DNA of 64,000 nt from an uncultured bacterium (GCA_958366705.1 CATXCB010000003.1:1-64000), one strand, 5' to 3'; shown: positions 17,822-26,607, numbered from the stretch's first letter. Made by a program: numbers and translations. The notes: generated by a model from the letters alone, not told the origin.

Positions 17822-18445
17822 ATGTATTTTAATAGAAAATGTAAAATTACTTTTATATGCCATGGTGCAACAATATATTCAGAAGAGGGAAGATTCTCTG
17901 ATGCTGAAAATTATCCGCCGTTATCTGAACTCGGTGTTGAAGAGATGGATAGTATGGTGAAATATCTGAAAGCAAGAGCAGTAAAAAATGACGTTATTTA
18001 TACTTCTCCGTCTTTAAGAACTGTACAATCAGCCATGATGATTTCAAAATTATTTAAAAGAGATTATGTAATTCTTGAAGATTTAAAAACCAGAGAATGC
18101 GCCTCGTGGAATGGTTTGACATTTTCGCAGGTTATGGATAAATTTCCTGATGCATTAAATCAAATTCTTATTTATCCTGATAAAACAACTCCGGCAGGAG
18201 GTGAAAGCACAGTAGCTTTTATTGCAAGAGTTAAAAAGGTTATTGATAAAGTTGTTGCAAAAAACGAGGGGAATCGTGTTATTGTTGTAACTCATCCTGA
18301 AGTTATTCAGGCGGCAATTTGTGCAGCATTAGATATTCCTGCTGATAAATTGCCGAAAATATTTATCAGAACCGGCAGCGCCACGCAAATTAGCTATTAT
18401 GAAGATTGGTGTAGTCTGGTTTATTCTGATTATGTGCCAATTTAA
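17822..18445 (+). CDS. Histidine phosphatase superfamily protein with CHG in place of RHG
   Basis: Phosphoglycerate-mutase-like fold. The 207-residue protein keeps the catalytic His (H14), the second Arg region (SPSLRTVQSA), the general-acid Glu (in KTRECASWNG) and the second His (VVTHPEVIQA). The Arg of the RHG motif, which binds phosphate, is replaced by Cys (FICHGAT, C13). Activity may therefore be altered or lost. Possible roles in the family include alpha-ribazole phosphatase, PGM or a broad phosphatase. Its stop codon overlaps by 3 bp with that of the convergent radical SAM gene. Confidence 0.83.
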   Translation: MYFNRKCKITFICHGATIYSEEGRFSDAENYPPLSELGVEEMDSMVKYLKARAVKNDVIYTSPSLRTVQSAMMISKLFKRDYVILEDLKTRECASWNGLTFSQVMDKFPDALNQILIYPDKTTPAGGESTVAFIARVKKVIDKVVAKNEGNRVIVVTHPEVIQAAICAALDIPADKLPKIFIRTGSATQISYYEDWCSLVYSDYVPI

Positions 18446-20013
18446 CTCTGTTCTGTAAGTTTTTTACTTTCATTAATTAAAAAGTCTTTTCCAGGAGGGA
18501 TTTCTATGAAATCCCATGGTAATTCTTTATCATGAGGATAGTTTTCTGTTGCATAATAATCTGTATTTATATTAAATTCTTTTGCAGCTTTTTTGAATGC
18601 GCCAAGTTTTCCGCCACGTTTGTATACTTCAATTAAGTAATCAGTAAGCGAAGAATCCCCTCTAGAGAGCATTGCCTGATAATAATCCCATTTTGCGCTT
18701 GAAATGCTCGCTTGAATACCGAGTTTATGTAATTCTTTTCGCAGATAATTTGATTTTTCTTCCAGAGTTTTTTCATATTCTCTGCCAAACCATTGAAACG
18801 GAGTGTTTGCTTTTGGTACAAATGTAGAAAAACCAAAAGAGATTTCAAATCCTTTGAATTTTTCTTTTATTTTTTTTGCGAGATTAACGGTTTCCTGTAT
18901 ATCATCAAATGTTTCAGTAGGCAGCCCGAGCATTCCGTAGAATTTTATACCTTTTAGTCCGCACTGTTTAGCTACTTCAATAGCTTTGTAAATTTGTTCT
19001 TCTTTAAGATTTTTATTTATGACTTTTCTTAGTCGTTCACTTCCAGCTTCAATTGCCAGCGTTAAGTTCTTTTGTCCTGCATCCACAAGAGTTTGAACAA
19101 CTTCCGGAACGAATGAGTCTACTCTAAGTGAAGATACACTCATTTCAATTTGTTCACCATTTTTTATTTTATTATCAATATATTTGCAAACATCATTAAA
19201 TCTAGGATGAGCTGTAATTTGAGCGCCTAGCAGGGCAAGTTTGTTTGTATGTTTAAGTCCGAGTTCTATAGCCTCAATTATTTGTTCATATTCAACAAAT
19301 CTTATTGGCAGGTTCATATATGATGCCAGGCAAAATGCACATCTGTTTGCGCAGCCACGTTCAACTTCAAGTATAAATGTGTTTGGGAAGAATGCTTTTT
19401 CGCTAATTATAGGTGTATAGATACATTCTGTGAGTTTTTTGGTAACTTTTTTGATACTTTTTGGTGTAAGCGATGGAACGTAAATCCCGTCAATTTCGCT
19501 TAAAATTTTTAGGATTTCAGGTTTAGAACAGTTTTTATTCTCTTTACATATTCTAACTGCTTCAAGGTTTGTATCTTCTCCGTCTCCAATTATAAGAAAA
19601 TCAAATATTTCTTTATATGGTTCAGGATTTGATGTTATTACAGGCCCGCCTGCAAAAATAATAGGGTCAGTTTCTTTTCTGTCTTTTGCCTTAAATGCAT
19701 ATTTATTCCACTCTAGAAAGTTGAATATTGCCAGAAAATCCATGTCAAAAGTAAAAGAATAGCCGATTAAGTTTATCTTATCGCGTAGTATTCTTGTAGT
19801 TTTTGTATCTGTGTAAATCCTTTCTATATCGACATCGTCCATCATGTCAATTGCGCGATAAAGCCACAAATATCCAAGAGAAGATAGAGCAAAAGACTCA
19901 GGTCCGGGAAAGGCAAACCACATATTAAACTCGTAGTCTTTTTTTATTTTTCTGTCATATAAAAATATTTCGCTATTTTTGTTCTTCAATCGTATTACCT
20001 GATTCCTTTTCAT
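18442..20013 (-). CDS. B12-binding-type radical SAM protein (TIGR03960-like core)
   Basis: Radical SAM enzyme of unknown reaction. Residues 1-190 resemble a B12-binding-like domain (AFPGPESFALSSLGY, IFAGGPVITSNPEP, LIIGDGEDTN). The radical SAM core follows with CxxxCxxC in RGCANRCAFCLAS and EAGSERLRKVINKN, then a C-terminal segment ending in LPWDFIEIPPG. The same architecture, with 24-30 residue stretches clearly alike, recurs at 54754, so the two are paralogues; this one lacks the DUF2344 tail and the extra Cys cluster. The start overlaps the upstream permease gene by 41 bp; no good RBS is visible, so a start downstream is possible. Confidence 0.87.
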   Translation of the reverse strand: MKRNQVIRLKNKNSEIFLYDRKIKKDYEFNMWFAFPGPESFALSSLGYLWLYRAIDMMDDVDIERIYTDTKTTRILRDKINLIGYSFTFDMDFLAIFNFLEWNKYAFKAKDRKETDPIIFAGGPVITSNPEPYKEIFDFLIIGDGEDTNLEAVRICKENKNCSKPEILKILSEIDGIYVPSLTPKSIKKVTKKLTECIYTPIISEKAFFPNTFILEVERGCANRCAFCLASYMNLPIRFVEYEQIIEAIELGLKHTNKLALLGAQITAHPRFNDVCKYIDNKIKNGEQIEMSVSSLRVDSFVPEVVQTLVDAGQKNLTLAIEAGSERLRKVINKNLKEEQIYKAIEVAKQCGLKGIKFYGMLGLPTETFDDIQETVNLAKKIKEKFKGFEISFGFSTFVPKANTPFQWFGREYEKTLEEKSNYLRKELHKLGIQASISSAKWDYYQAMLSRGDSSLTDYLIEVYKRGGKLGAFKKAAKEFNINTDYYATENYPHDKELPWDFIEIPPGKDFLINESKKLTEQS

Positions 20014-21025
20014 TTATTGGCGATAAGTATAATTCGTCTATCAAAACACATATTGTAGCTGCAATAGCCGGAGAAAGGATAACTCCCCATACTCCTAAAA
20101 ATTCTTCTGCTGCAAATAATGCGACCATGATTGTTATCGGGTGAAGTTTCATAAATTTTCCGAATAAGAAAGGTCTTATCATATAATTTGAAATTTGTTG
20201 AATAGCAAGGAATAAAACTATTGCAAGAGTGATTTTAACAACTCCAAGAGGGAATGCAATTGCAACAATTACAGCAATTGCTATTGCAGGCCCTAAAAGT
20301 GGTATGATTTCACAAATACCTGCTATCAAGCCAAGTAATATAGGATATTCAATTCCCAGCAGTGCAACTTCAATTGTGACCATTACACCTACTGTAACCA
20401 TAGATAATACTTGTGCTCGGACATAATTTCCGACTTTTGAGGTTATATTATATAGTATAAATCCGGCTTTTTCTTTAAGAGTCGGAGGGAAGAATTCTAA
20501 GAATTTTTCTCGTAAGTATTCTTTATCTACAAGTATATAGTATATAAACATTGTGAGCGCCAGAGTCACAAATATCGCTTGGGCTGCCGCCATAGTGATG
20601 TTGATTGATTGATTGAACACATTCTGGGCAATATTTGAAGATGCATTTGCCAGATTCTCTAATGGTATAAGATCAGAAATTGTGTGTCCGTATAATTTTG
20701 AATTAGTTATAAAGTGATATAAATTAGTTGCCTTTTGCGGCAGAATTGATACAAATAATTCTATTTCTTTGTAGCACATTATAATTATAGGTAATATCAG
20801 TGCAAATAATGCTACAATTGATGTAAATACTATTATTGATGCAGCTAATGCTCGGTTTTTTATTTTTGTTTGCAGTTTACAGACAAATGGATTGAGGGCG
20901 GATGCAATCACAAATGAAGCAAACAATATCATTAGTAATCCGTACATTTTTGGCATGAGTATCAGCAGTAAAACAATTAAAATAGTAAATATTATTGTTT
21001 TTAGGTTGAAAAATTTTTTTATCAT
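19973..21025 (-). CDS. AI-2E family transporter (PerM/TqsA-like)
   Basis: Multi-spanning inner-membrane permease of PF01594. The 350-residue form starting at 21025 (MIKKFFNLK) fits an AAGGA box 11 nt upstream; a longer reading to 21055 has no RBS. Eight hydrophobic segments, grouped as an N-terminal pair, a large loop (about 80-140) and the C-terminal cluster with the family pattern GLIAGICEIIPLLGPAIA and AEEFLGVWGVILSPAIAA. Family members export autoinducer-2 or other small solutes or act as antiporters; the substrate here is unknown. Overlaps the downstream radical SAM gene, so the two are co-transcribed. Confidence 0.88.
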   Translation of the reverse strand: MIKKFFNLKTIIFTILIVLLLILMPKMYGLLMILFASFVIASALNPFVCKLQTKIKNRALAASIIVFTSIVALFALILPIIIMCYKEIELFVSILPQKATNLYHFITNSKLYGHTISDLIPLENLANASSNIAQNVFNQSINITMAAAQAIFVTLALTMFIYYILVDKEYLREKFLEFFPPTLKEKAGFILYNITSKVGNYVRAQVLSMVTVGVMVTIEVALLGIEYPILLGLIAGICEIIPLLGPAIAIAVIVAIAFPLGVVKITLAIVLFLAIQQISNYMIRPFLFGKFMKLHPITIMVALFAAEEFLGVWGVILSPAIAATICVLIDELYLSPINEKESGNTIEEQK

Positions 21026-21103
21026 ATTGAAATCCATCCTTTTTATAAAAATCATTTTGTATAGTACAAAAAATATACTAATTTTTCAACTGCAGATGCT
21101 GTA

Positions 21104-21130
21104 AGATTCCGAAACAACTTCGGAATGACA
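21104..21130. repeat. Palindromic element, right-half copy
   Basis: agattccgaaacaacttcgg followed by aatgaca. The core ttccgaa-acaac-ttcggaa is itself an inverted repeat. Corresponds to the right arm of the 52139 copy. Confidence 0.72.
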
Positions 21131-21153
21131 AATTCGAGGATTATAATCTTGGA

Positions 21154-21224
21154 GTCATCCTGAACTTGTTTCAGGATCTAAATCAGCATGTGTTATTGTA
21201 AGTTTTCGTGATAAATTCAGAATG
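21154..21224. repeat. Palindromic element, copy 4
   Basis: gtcatcctgaacttgtttca plus ggatct, ending in aaattcagaatgg. It matches the 12653 copy in both halves. Confidence 0.72.
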
Positions 21225-21403
21225 GTGTTAAGTGTATATTTTGGCGTAAATATTAGGATAGATACGTATTTATATAAAAAGTATATATTTATTTATTGCT
21301 TATTTTTGTAATATTTCTTAACATGATTTATAAAAAAGGCAATTATCAAATAATCTAATACTTTATATAATTACGAGGACACTAACACAAGGATACTAGA
21401 ACA

Positions 21404-21967
21404 ATGGGTTTCTTATTAGGAGCATTTGGAAAATTAGCTGCGGGCAGGCGCGTAAGAGCACTGCAAGCCCAAATGATGCGCATTCAGTCTAGAGCTAGAC
21501 GCGCAACCCGCGATGTTGCAGATATGTCCAAGATGCTGGATAGACAAGAAAAGATGGCATTGAATCAAGCTTCATTATTTGCAAATTATTCTAAGTATAC
21601 AGCTCAACAATCTTTATTTGGTCAATTTGGTGATGTATTGAGTAAAGTTGGTGGAAGTGCAAACGGAAATACTTCAGGTTTGAGTGAGACTGAAAATAAG
21701 AGATTGTATGAGTATCAACAATTGCAATCTAACATGTCTATGATGTCAGAACAAGCTGTTGCAATGCAAAAACAGCAGATTCAAGATTATTTTGAAATGT
21801 TGAGAGAAACTGAATTAGAACCATTGAAAGATGAAGAAGAATTACTGCAAACTGAAAAAGACTCATTAGAATCTCAATTACAAATTGCTAATAATGATTA
21901 TGAAGCTTGTAAGAAAATGGAACAGGCAGATGCTAAAAACTTAGCTCCAAGTTATACAGCAGGCTAA
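21404..21967 (+). CDS. Coiled-coil protein of unknown function
   Basis: 187 residues. A short N-terminal hydrophobic stretch (MGFLLGAFGKLAAG) is followed by a basic segment (RRVRALQAQMMRIQSRARRA), a Gln/Met/Ser-rich middle and a strongly charged coiled coil (about 115-175, LKDEEELLQTEKDSLESQL), ending in SYTAG. There are no cysteine pairs and no cleavable signal. Its plan, a start MG followed by a long helical rod rich in Q, M and S, resembles the longer protein at 29264 but I see no direct identity. A surface or filament-associated role is possible; function unknown. Own promoter region and terminator. Confidence 0.72.
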   Translation: MGFLLGAFGKLAAGRRVRALQAQMMRIQSRARRATRDVADMSKMLDRQEKMALNQASLFANYSKYTAQQSLFGQFGDVLSKVGGSANGNTSGLSETENKRLYEYQQLQSNMSMMSEQAVAMQKQQIQDYFEMLRETELEPLKDEEELLQTEKDSLESQLQIANNDYEACKKMEQADAKNLAPSYTAG

Positions 21968-21985
21968 TAGATAATATTTCAATAT

Positions 21986-22014
21986 AACCCTTCGAAAATC
22001 TTCGGAGGGTTTTT
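21986..22014 (+). terminator. Terminator after the coiled-coil gene
   Basis: aacccttcga / tcttcggagggtt hairpin followed by TTTT. Confidence 0.85.
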
Positions 22015-22073
22015 AGTATATTAAGTTCTTTTAATCAATTTACAAATCTAAGATTATGAGTTAAAATAATGAC

Positions 22074-23138
22074 ATGGAAAATTTAAGTTTAAATGAGAAG
22101 ATTAACGAATTAGTCGTTAAAATGGCAAAAGAGCCTGAAAAAATTGAAAATTATCATGAGTTATCAGAGTTGTATCTTCAGCAGAAAGATTATAATAAAG
22201 TAATTTCAGTACTTGATAGTCTTCTGGCAATAAAACCTGACGATGTTCAGGCGCTTGTGGGTATGGGGACTCTCTGGTTTTATGAAAGGGATTTTAGAAA
22301 ATCGCTTTCATATTACAACAGGGCTCTCGAAGTTAATCCTAAGAATTTTTTGATTTATTATAATATAGGTAATGTTTTCGCAGAGTGGAAAAATTTTTCT
22401 AAAGCATTGTTTTACTATAACAGAGCAATTGATTTGAATTCTTCAAATCCTGAAATATATAATGCTATAGCGTTATTGTATCAAGATATAGAAGATTATG
22501 TTGAAGCTAAAGCTTATTATGAAAAAGCTTTGTCGCTTGATCCGGAAAATGTCAATGCTCTTATTGATATGGGCAATGTTTGTTTTAAATTGTTTGATTA
22601 CGAGACTGCATTAAAGCTTTTTAAAAAAGTTTTTGTTCTAAATCCGGATAATGAATTGATTGCAGTTTGTATTGGTAATGCCCTGACTCTTATGAAAGAT
22701 AAAGAACAGGCTTATTCATACTACGAAAAAGCGCTCTCAATGACTGATAATAAGTATAGAATTTATATTTGTTATGCCATATCATTAACGGAATTTAAAG
22801 AATTTGATGTTGCTGAAGAAATGTTTAAAAAAGCTATTGAGTTTGATTCTAAGCAGGCGAGTGCATATATTCTGTTGGCGAATTTATATTCTAATTTTAA
22901 TAACCAGAAAGAGGCTATCGACTTGTATAAAAAAGCTTTGAGAGTTGAACCTAATAATGCAGAAACCTATAGTTTGCTTGGTAATGCTCATTACCTTGAT
23001 AATGATATGGAGCAAGCAATTTCTTCATACAGGGCTTCAATTTCTATTGCTCCGGATAATGATGAATACAGATTAATCTACAGTCAGGTTATTGAGGATT
23101 ATATAAACTCTGTTCGCGGAGAAGGAAAAAATGCATAA
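22074..23138 (+). CDS. Tetratricopeptide repeat protein
   Basis: 354 residues made almost entirely of about nine TPR units of 34 residues; clear examples have the pattern A/L-Y-Y-x-A-L-x-L-x-P (YYNRALEVNPKNFLIYYNIG, YYEKALSLDPENVNALIDMG, LYKKALRVEPNNAETYSLLG). No signal peptide or membrane segment, so it is a cytoplasmic scaffold for protein-protein contacts. Partner unknown. The ATG at 22074 lacks an obvious RBS. Its end overlaps the next gene, a Tic20-like membrane protein, by 8 bp, so the two are translationally coupled. Confidence 0.9.
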   Translation: MENLSLNEKINELVVKMAKEPEKIENYHELSELYLQQKDYNKVISVLDSLLAIKPDDVQALVGMGTLWFYERDFRKSLSYYNRALEVNPKNFLIYYNIGNVFAEWKNFSKALFYYNRAIDLNSSNPEIYNAIALLYQDIEDYVEAKAYYEKALSLDPENVNALIDMGNVCFKLFDYETALKLFKKVFVLNPDNELIAVCIGNALTLMKDKEQAYSYYEKALSMTDNKYRIYICYAISLTEFKEFDVAEEMFKKAIEFDSKQASAYILLANLYSNFNNQKEAIDLYKKALRVEPNNAETYSLLGNAHYLDNDMEQAISSYRASISIAPDNDEYRLIYSQVIEDYINSVRGEGKNA

Positions 23139-23544
23139 ACGCTTAGCTTCAGTTAGTTTTATTGACAGGCTTGTCTCATGTTTGTCATATCTTACTGCGG
23201 GCTGGGCTGGTTTGATTTATTGTGTAGTGCTTTTCTTTAGAAAAAAAACACTTTCTCATTTTTTAAGATATAATATTTTTCAATCAATATTTTTCTCGTT
23301 GTTTTATTTTATTTTGTGTGCAGTTCTCGGGTTTATATGTGATTTATTGCTGCATGTTCCGTTTTTGAATTATTTAATTTCTCAGTTCTATTTGATTTTT
23401 AATAAGCCTGTATTTTTTGCGTATTCAATAATTCAAATTTTGGTTATGGGATTGTTTCTGTATATGGCGGTATTTTCATTGTTTGGTAAATATCCAAGAG
23501 TCTATTGGGTTTCCTCAAGAATAATTGATTCTGCTGCAAAATAG
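23131..23544 (+). CDS. Four-helix membrane protein, Tic20/DUF4870-like
   Basis: 137 residues with four hydrophobic helices (about 13-32, 46-72, 78-95, 100-125). The segments DRLVSCLSYLTAGWAGLIY and LSHFLRYNIFQSIFFSL follow the pattern of Tic20, the chloroplast inner-envelope import component with cyanobacterial relatives, and also of DUF4870 proteins. The assignment is by pattern only. If correct it supports a cyanobacterial-lineage host. Coupled to the TPR gene upstream (8-bp overlap), an attractive scaffold-plus-channel pairing, though unproven. Confidence 0.55.
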   Translation: MHKRLASVSFIDRLVSCLSYLTAGWAGLIYCVVLFFRKKTLSHFLRYNIFQSIFFSLFYFILCAVLGFICDLLLHVPFLNYLISQFYLIFNKPVFFAYSIIQILVMGLFLYMAVFSLFGKYPRVYWVSSRIIDSAAK

Positions 23545-23585
23545 TTTTTAGTTTTTTACTGAAAGTTAATATTCCTCTATAACTG

Positions 23586-23741
23586 TTGACATTTGGCTGT
23601 GCTTGATGTTTGATAGTATTGTACTAGTCGAAATTTTCGTGCTGGATTTGACGGTTAGTACGTATGTAAAGTCGAGACGCGACGCCCAAGCTCTCAATAG
23701 GACTTAAGTAGGGCAAATTGGTAAAATTAAAAGGAGAAATT
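23586..23741 (+). promoter_or_regulatory. Promoter and leader of the rpsL-rpsG operon
   Basis: TTGACA at 23586-23591 with a weak TAGTAT near 23614 (spacing is too long, so the exact -10 is uncertain). About 100 nt of untranslated leader follow, GC-richer than its surroundings, with a small cgaaattttcg hairpin and AAGGAG just before rpsL. Leader-based control of ribosomal-protein genes is common, but no known S7/S12 site could be matched. Confidence 0.4.
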
Positions 23742-24128
23742 ATGCCAACAATTAACCAGCTTGTACGTTCTGAACGTGTAAAGCTAAAATCAAAAACTAA
23801 ATCTCCTGCTTTGATGAATTGTCCTCAAAGACGTGGAGTTTGTACAAGGGTTTATACTACTACCCCTAAAAAACCAAACTCAGCACTTAGAAAAGTTGCC
23901 AGAGTTAGATTGACTAACGGATTTGAAGTTTCTTCATATATCCCGGGTATTGGACACAACCTGCAAGAACACAGTGTTGTTCTTATCCGTGGCGGTCGTG
24001 TTAAAGATTTACCTGGTGTTCGTTATCACATCGTTCGTGGTACTTTAGATACTGCAGGTGTTGCTAACAGAGCTAAAAGTAGATCTAAATACGGTGCTAA
24101 AAGAGATAAAAAGGGAGGTAAGAAGTAA
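23742..24128 (+). CDS. rpsL: 30S ribosomal protein S12
   Basis: Decoding-site protein of the small subunit. 128 residues from MPTINQLVRSERVKLK, containing the conserved CTRVYTTTPKKPNSALRKVA (streptomycin-site loop; wild-type Lys in TPKKPNS) and GGRVKDLPGVRYH. The ATG at 23742 follows AAGGAG; an upstream TTG frame start is not used. The stop overlaps the rpsG start in TAATG. Confidence 0.97.
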   Translation: MPTINQLVRSERVKLKSKTKSPALMNCPQRRGVCTRVYTTTPKKPNSALRKVARVRLTNGFEVSSYIPGIGHNLQEHSVVLIRGGRVKDLPGVRYHIVRGTLDTAGVANRAKSRSKYGAKRDKKGGKK

Positions 24129-24598
24129 TGTCTAGACGTTCTAAACCTGCAAAAAGAATTCCTTTAGCAGATCCGGTTTATAATAGCGTTGATATCTCTA
24201 AATTCATTAATAGAATTATGAGACGCGGTAAAAAATCTTTAGCTGAAAGAATTTTCTATGCTACAATGGAAAGAATTAAAGAAAGAACTAATCAAGATCC
24301 AATTGAAGTTTTCCAAAAAGCAATGACAAATGCTACACCTTTATTGGAAGTTAAGGCTCGCCGTATCGGTGGTTCTACTTATCAAGTTCCAATTGAAGTT
24401 AAAGCTGACAGAGGATTTGCTCTATCTTCTTCTTGGTTGATTGAATCAGCTAAGAAAAGAGGCGGAAAGTCTTTCATCGATAAATTAACTAATGAGCTTA
24501 TTGATGCTTCAAATGGTCAGGGTTCTGCATGTAAAAAACGTGAAGATACCCATAAAATGGCTGAAGCTAACAAAGCATTTGCTCATTACAGATACTAA
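24128..24598 (+). CDS. rpsG: 30S ribosomal protein S7
   Basis: Primary 16S rRNA-binding protein that nucleates the 30S head. 156 residues, full length, with MSRRSKPAKR, INRIMRRGKKSLAERI and the C-terminal KREDTHKMAEANKAFAHYRY. Start and previous stop overlap by one base (TAATG), the usual coupling. A terminator follows directly, so fusA and tuf, which commonly come next in the str operon, are absent here. Confidence 0.97.
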   Translation: MSRRSKPAKRIPLADPVYNSVDISKFINRIMRRGKKSLAERIFYATMERIKERTNQDPIEVFQKAMTNATPLLEVKARRIGGSTYQVPIEVKADRGFALSSSWLIESAKKRGGKSFIDKLTNELIDASNGQGSACKKREDTHKMAEANKAFAHYRY

Positions 24599-24620
24599 TT
24601 TGTTAGTTTATGTTAAAAAG

Positions 24621-24653
24621 ATAAGCGTATCCGTTTCGGGTACGCTTATTTTT
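24621..24653 (+). terminator. Terminator after rpsG
   Basis: ataagcgtatcc / gggtacgcttat hairpin with a TTTTT tail. It overlaps the last codons of the convergent gene. Confidence 0.88.
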
Positions 24654-26253
24654 CGCGTATTTTTCTTAAATCATCAGCTGCTTTTGTTGTTTCTTTTATA
24701 TTGTATTGGTTTTTTAATGTGTCAAATACAGATGGATTTACCAGTGTTGGCGGGCATGTTGCCATATACAGATTTTTTGCCCCGGCATTTTTTAGCATTA
24801 CGATGTTGGATATGCTCATTACATCGCATGTCGTAAAGAAAAATGCTATTTGTTCACTGTCTATCGGGAATTTTTCGAAAAACTGATGTAGGATATTTGT
24901 TGCTAGTGGTGCGTAGTTCCCTACATTTATTGTAAGTACATTTTCATTTTTGCTTTCATATGAAAAACTGATTGCGAACTCATTTTTTTTCATTTTTGAG
25001 AAAAACTCATGAAAATATTCCGTTTGAACTTCTGAATATGCATTCATTCCTATGATATAAACTTTTTCGAGTTCTTTATTATTCAATTTGTAGATAATTT
25101 CATCAAATTGATTGGTTATTTCTTCATCATTGTATCCAAGGACTGTGTCTTCTTTTACTTTTCCCTTGGAAAATCCCTTTGCGTTGTTTGCGGTGTCTAT
25201 AAGTTGCGTAAAATCATCGTTTTCTATTTTTACAACACCTTCAGGTACAATGTAATCATTGGAAAACAGTCTTCCCCTGTACAAGTATTCTGTGTTATTT
25301 CTTGAATTTTTTGTAAGTAGAATTGCTCCAGGAAAAGTTGCGAACTCTAGAATACTATTTTCTGTGTTGTCCCCGAAGTGTCCTTGTAGATTTTCGTAGT
25401 TGCTGAATTTTTTTAGGGCATGTGTGATTAATAGGTTTGAATGCGTGTAAACATCTATATTTTTATCCTTAGTTTCTTCAAGAATTTTTAGTAAGTCAAA
25501 AAAATTATTTCCTGAAACAAGGATTGCTTTACCTTTTCTTGATGAATGTGAAACTTTTACTTTTGAAATTTCTCCAAATTCTGTTAAAAGTAGTCTGCTT
25601 ATTTCAAGTTGTAACTGGTGGTCTGAATTTGCAAATTTATTGATTTGTTCTTTAAGCTCATTATTGTTGATTTTTGAATGATTCAACATATCAAGGCTTG
25701 ATAATACATCATGATAAATTTCATTGTTAAATTCGTTAAAGTCTGTAATTTTTATTAAATTTATGCAGGTACTTTTGACAAGTATCAGCAAAATTTCCAT
25801 TAAATTCTTTTGTATAGTGCTAAAATGATTATATTTTTTTAGAAATAATTTTTCGCCAAGTGCAATAGCTTTAGAGATAGGTGTTGTCTTATCAAAATGA
25901 ATGTGTGTTTTTAATTCTTTTGCCAAAATATTTTCATCTTTACAAATATTTTTGTATGCCTTTTTTGTGTCATTCAGTAAGAAATATTCTTTCTGAATAA
26001 GCTCAAAAAGTTGTTTTTCGCTAAATTCGTTGCTGGATACAAGTGTTGCAATATCATTTATTATATTAAATTTTATAGATTGATTGCTTGCACCAAGTTT
26101 TTCCAATTCCAGCACATAGTGGGCAATCTGTTTGAGAAAATACATGATTACTTCCTGTAAAGCTGCAATATTAGGGGCTACTGAGCAGGCTCCTCTAGAA
26201 GTGCATTCGTTTGTGTCGATGTATGTTTTTCTATATTCATTGTTGTTATACAT
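24646..26253 (-). CDS. Hybrid-cluster-protein (HCP/prismane) homologue lacking most cluster ligands
   Basis: 535 residues with the HCP fold throughout: CTSRGACSVAPNIAALQEV near the N-terminus, KGKAILVSGNNFFDLLKILE, NIDVYTHSNLL, FATFPGAILLT and the C-terminal ATCPPTLVNPSVFDTLKNQY. In true HCPs the hybrid Fe-S-O cluster is held by H, E, several C, E and K. Here the His (H271) and first Glu (E303) remain, but the Cys positions read S317, M403 and V444, the GQCNDS segment is missing and the WYEQK motif reads TCDVMS. Of the N-terminal four-Cys cluster only C17 and C23 remain. Hydroxylamine/NO reductase activity is therefore doubtful. Second gene of an operon with glutaredoxin (3-bp gap). Confidence 0.8.
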   Translation of the reverse strand: MYNNNEYRKTYIDTNECTSRGACSVAPNIAALQEVIMYFLKQIAHYVLELEKLGASNQSIKFNIINDIATLVSSNEFSEKQLFELIQKEYFLLNDTKKAYKNICKDENILAKELKTHIHFDKTTPISKAIALGEKLFLKKYNHFSTIQKNLMEILLILVKSTCINLIKITDFNEFNNEIYHDVLSSLDMLNHSKINNNELKEQINKFANSDHQLQLEISRLLLTEFGEISKVKVSHSSRKGKAILVSGNNFFDLLKILEETKDKNIDVYTHSNLLITHALKKFSNYENLQGHFGDNTENSILEFATFPGAILLTKNSRNNTEYLYRGRLFSNDYIVPEGVVKIENDDFTQLIDTANNAKGFSKGKVKEDTVLGYNDEEITNQFDEIIYKLNNKELEKVYIIGMNAYSEVQTEYFHEFFSKMKKNEFAISFSYESKNENVLTINVGNYAPLATNILHQFFEKFPIDSEQIAFFFTTCDVMSISNIVMLKNAGAKNLYMATCPPTLVNPSVFDTLKNQYNIKETTKAADDLRKIREK

Positions 26254-26256
26254 AAT

Positions 26257-26493
26257 TTAATCCTGTTCTAAATTTTTTAGATATTCAATAATTTTGTCTG
26301 ATTCATAAATTTTATCATTTGTGTTTTCATTATAGAGAAATGGAACTTGGTCTTTTCCCCCAATAGAGAGTAGTCTTAATACGTTATCATTATTTCCTGT
26401 GTCAAATTTATGATATGTGATGTTGTGTTCTTTCAAGTATTTCATAACTTTTTGACAGTATGGACAACTTTCTAATACAAATAAATCGAGCAT
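26257..26493 (-). CDS. Glutaredoxin-like protein
   Basis: Small thiol-disulfide oxidoreductase, 78 residues, with the dithiol active site CPYC (C10, C13), the cis-proline in QVPFL and a C-terminal YESDKIIEYL helix. Length and motifs fit a class-I bacterial glutaredoxin. It is the first gene of the pair with the degenerate HCP homologue, which suggests a shared thiol or nitrosative-stress task. RBS GGAGG precedes the ATG. Whether the cell has glutathione is not shown here; a thioredoxin reductase is encoded at 33.4 kb. Confidence 0.9.
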   Translation of the reverse strand: MLDLFVLESCPYCQKVMKYLKEHNITYHKFDTGNNDNVLRLLSIGGKDQVPFLYNENTNDKIYESDKIIEYLKNLEQD

Positions 26494-26607
26494 CTGTACC
26501 TCCTCTTGAATTTATTATAAAATATTCTGGGAATTTGAACCTGACTGATAGAATAATTCCAAAATTTAATTAATATAATTGCAAAACTTGAATTTTTATA
26601 CTAAACT

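Larger units (their letters stand above)
21026..21403. other. Divergent intergenic region with repeats
   Basis: 378 bp between the permease and the 21404 gene. It holds two palindromic-element pieces (21104-21130 and 21154-21224), then AT-rich sequence with a tactttatataa box at about 21359-21370 that probably serves as the -10 region of the 21404 gene. The same box occurs before the 28698 gene. Confidence 0.55.
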
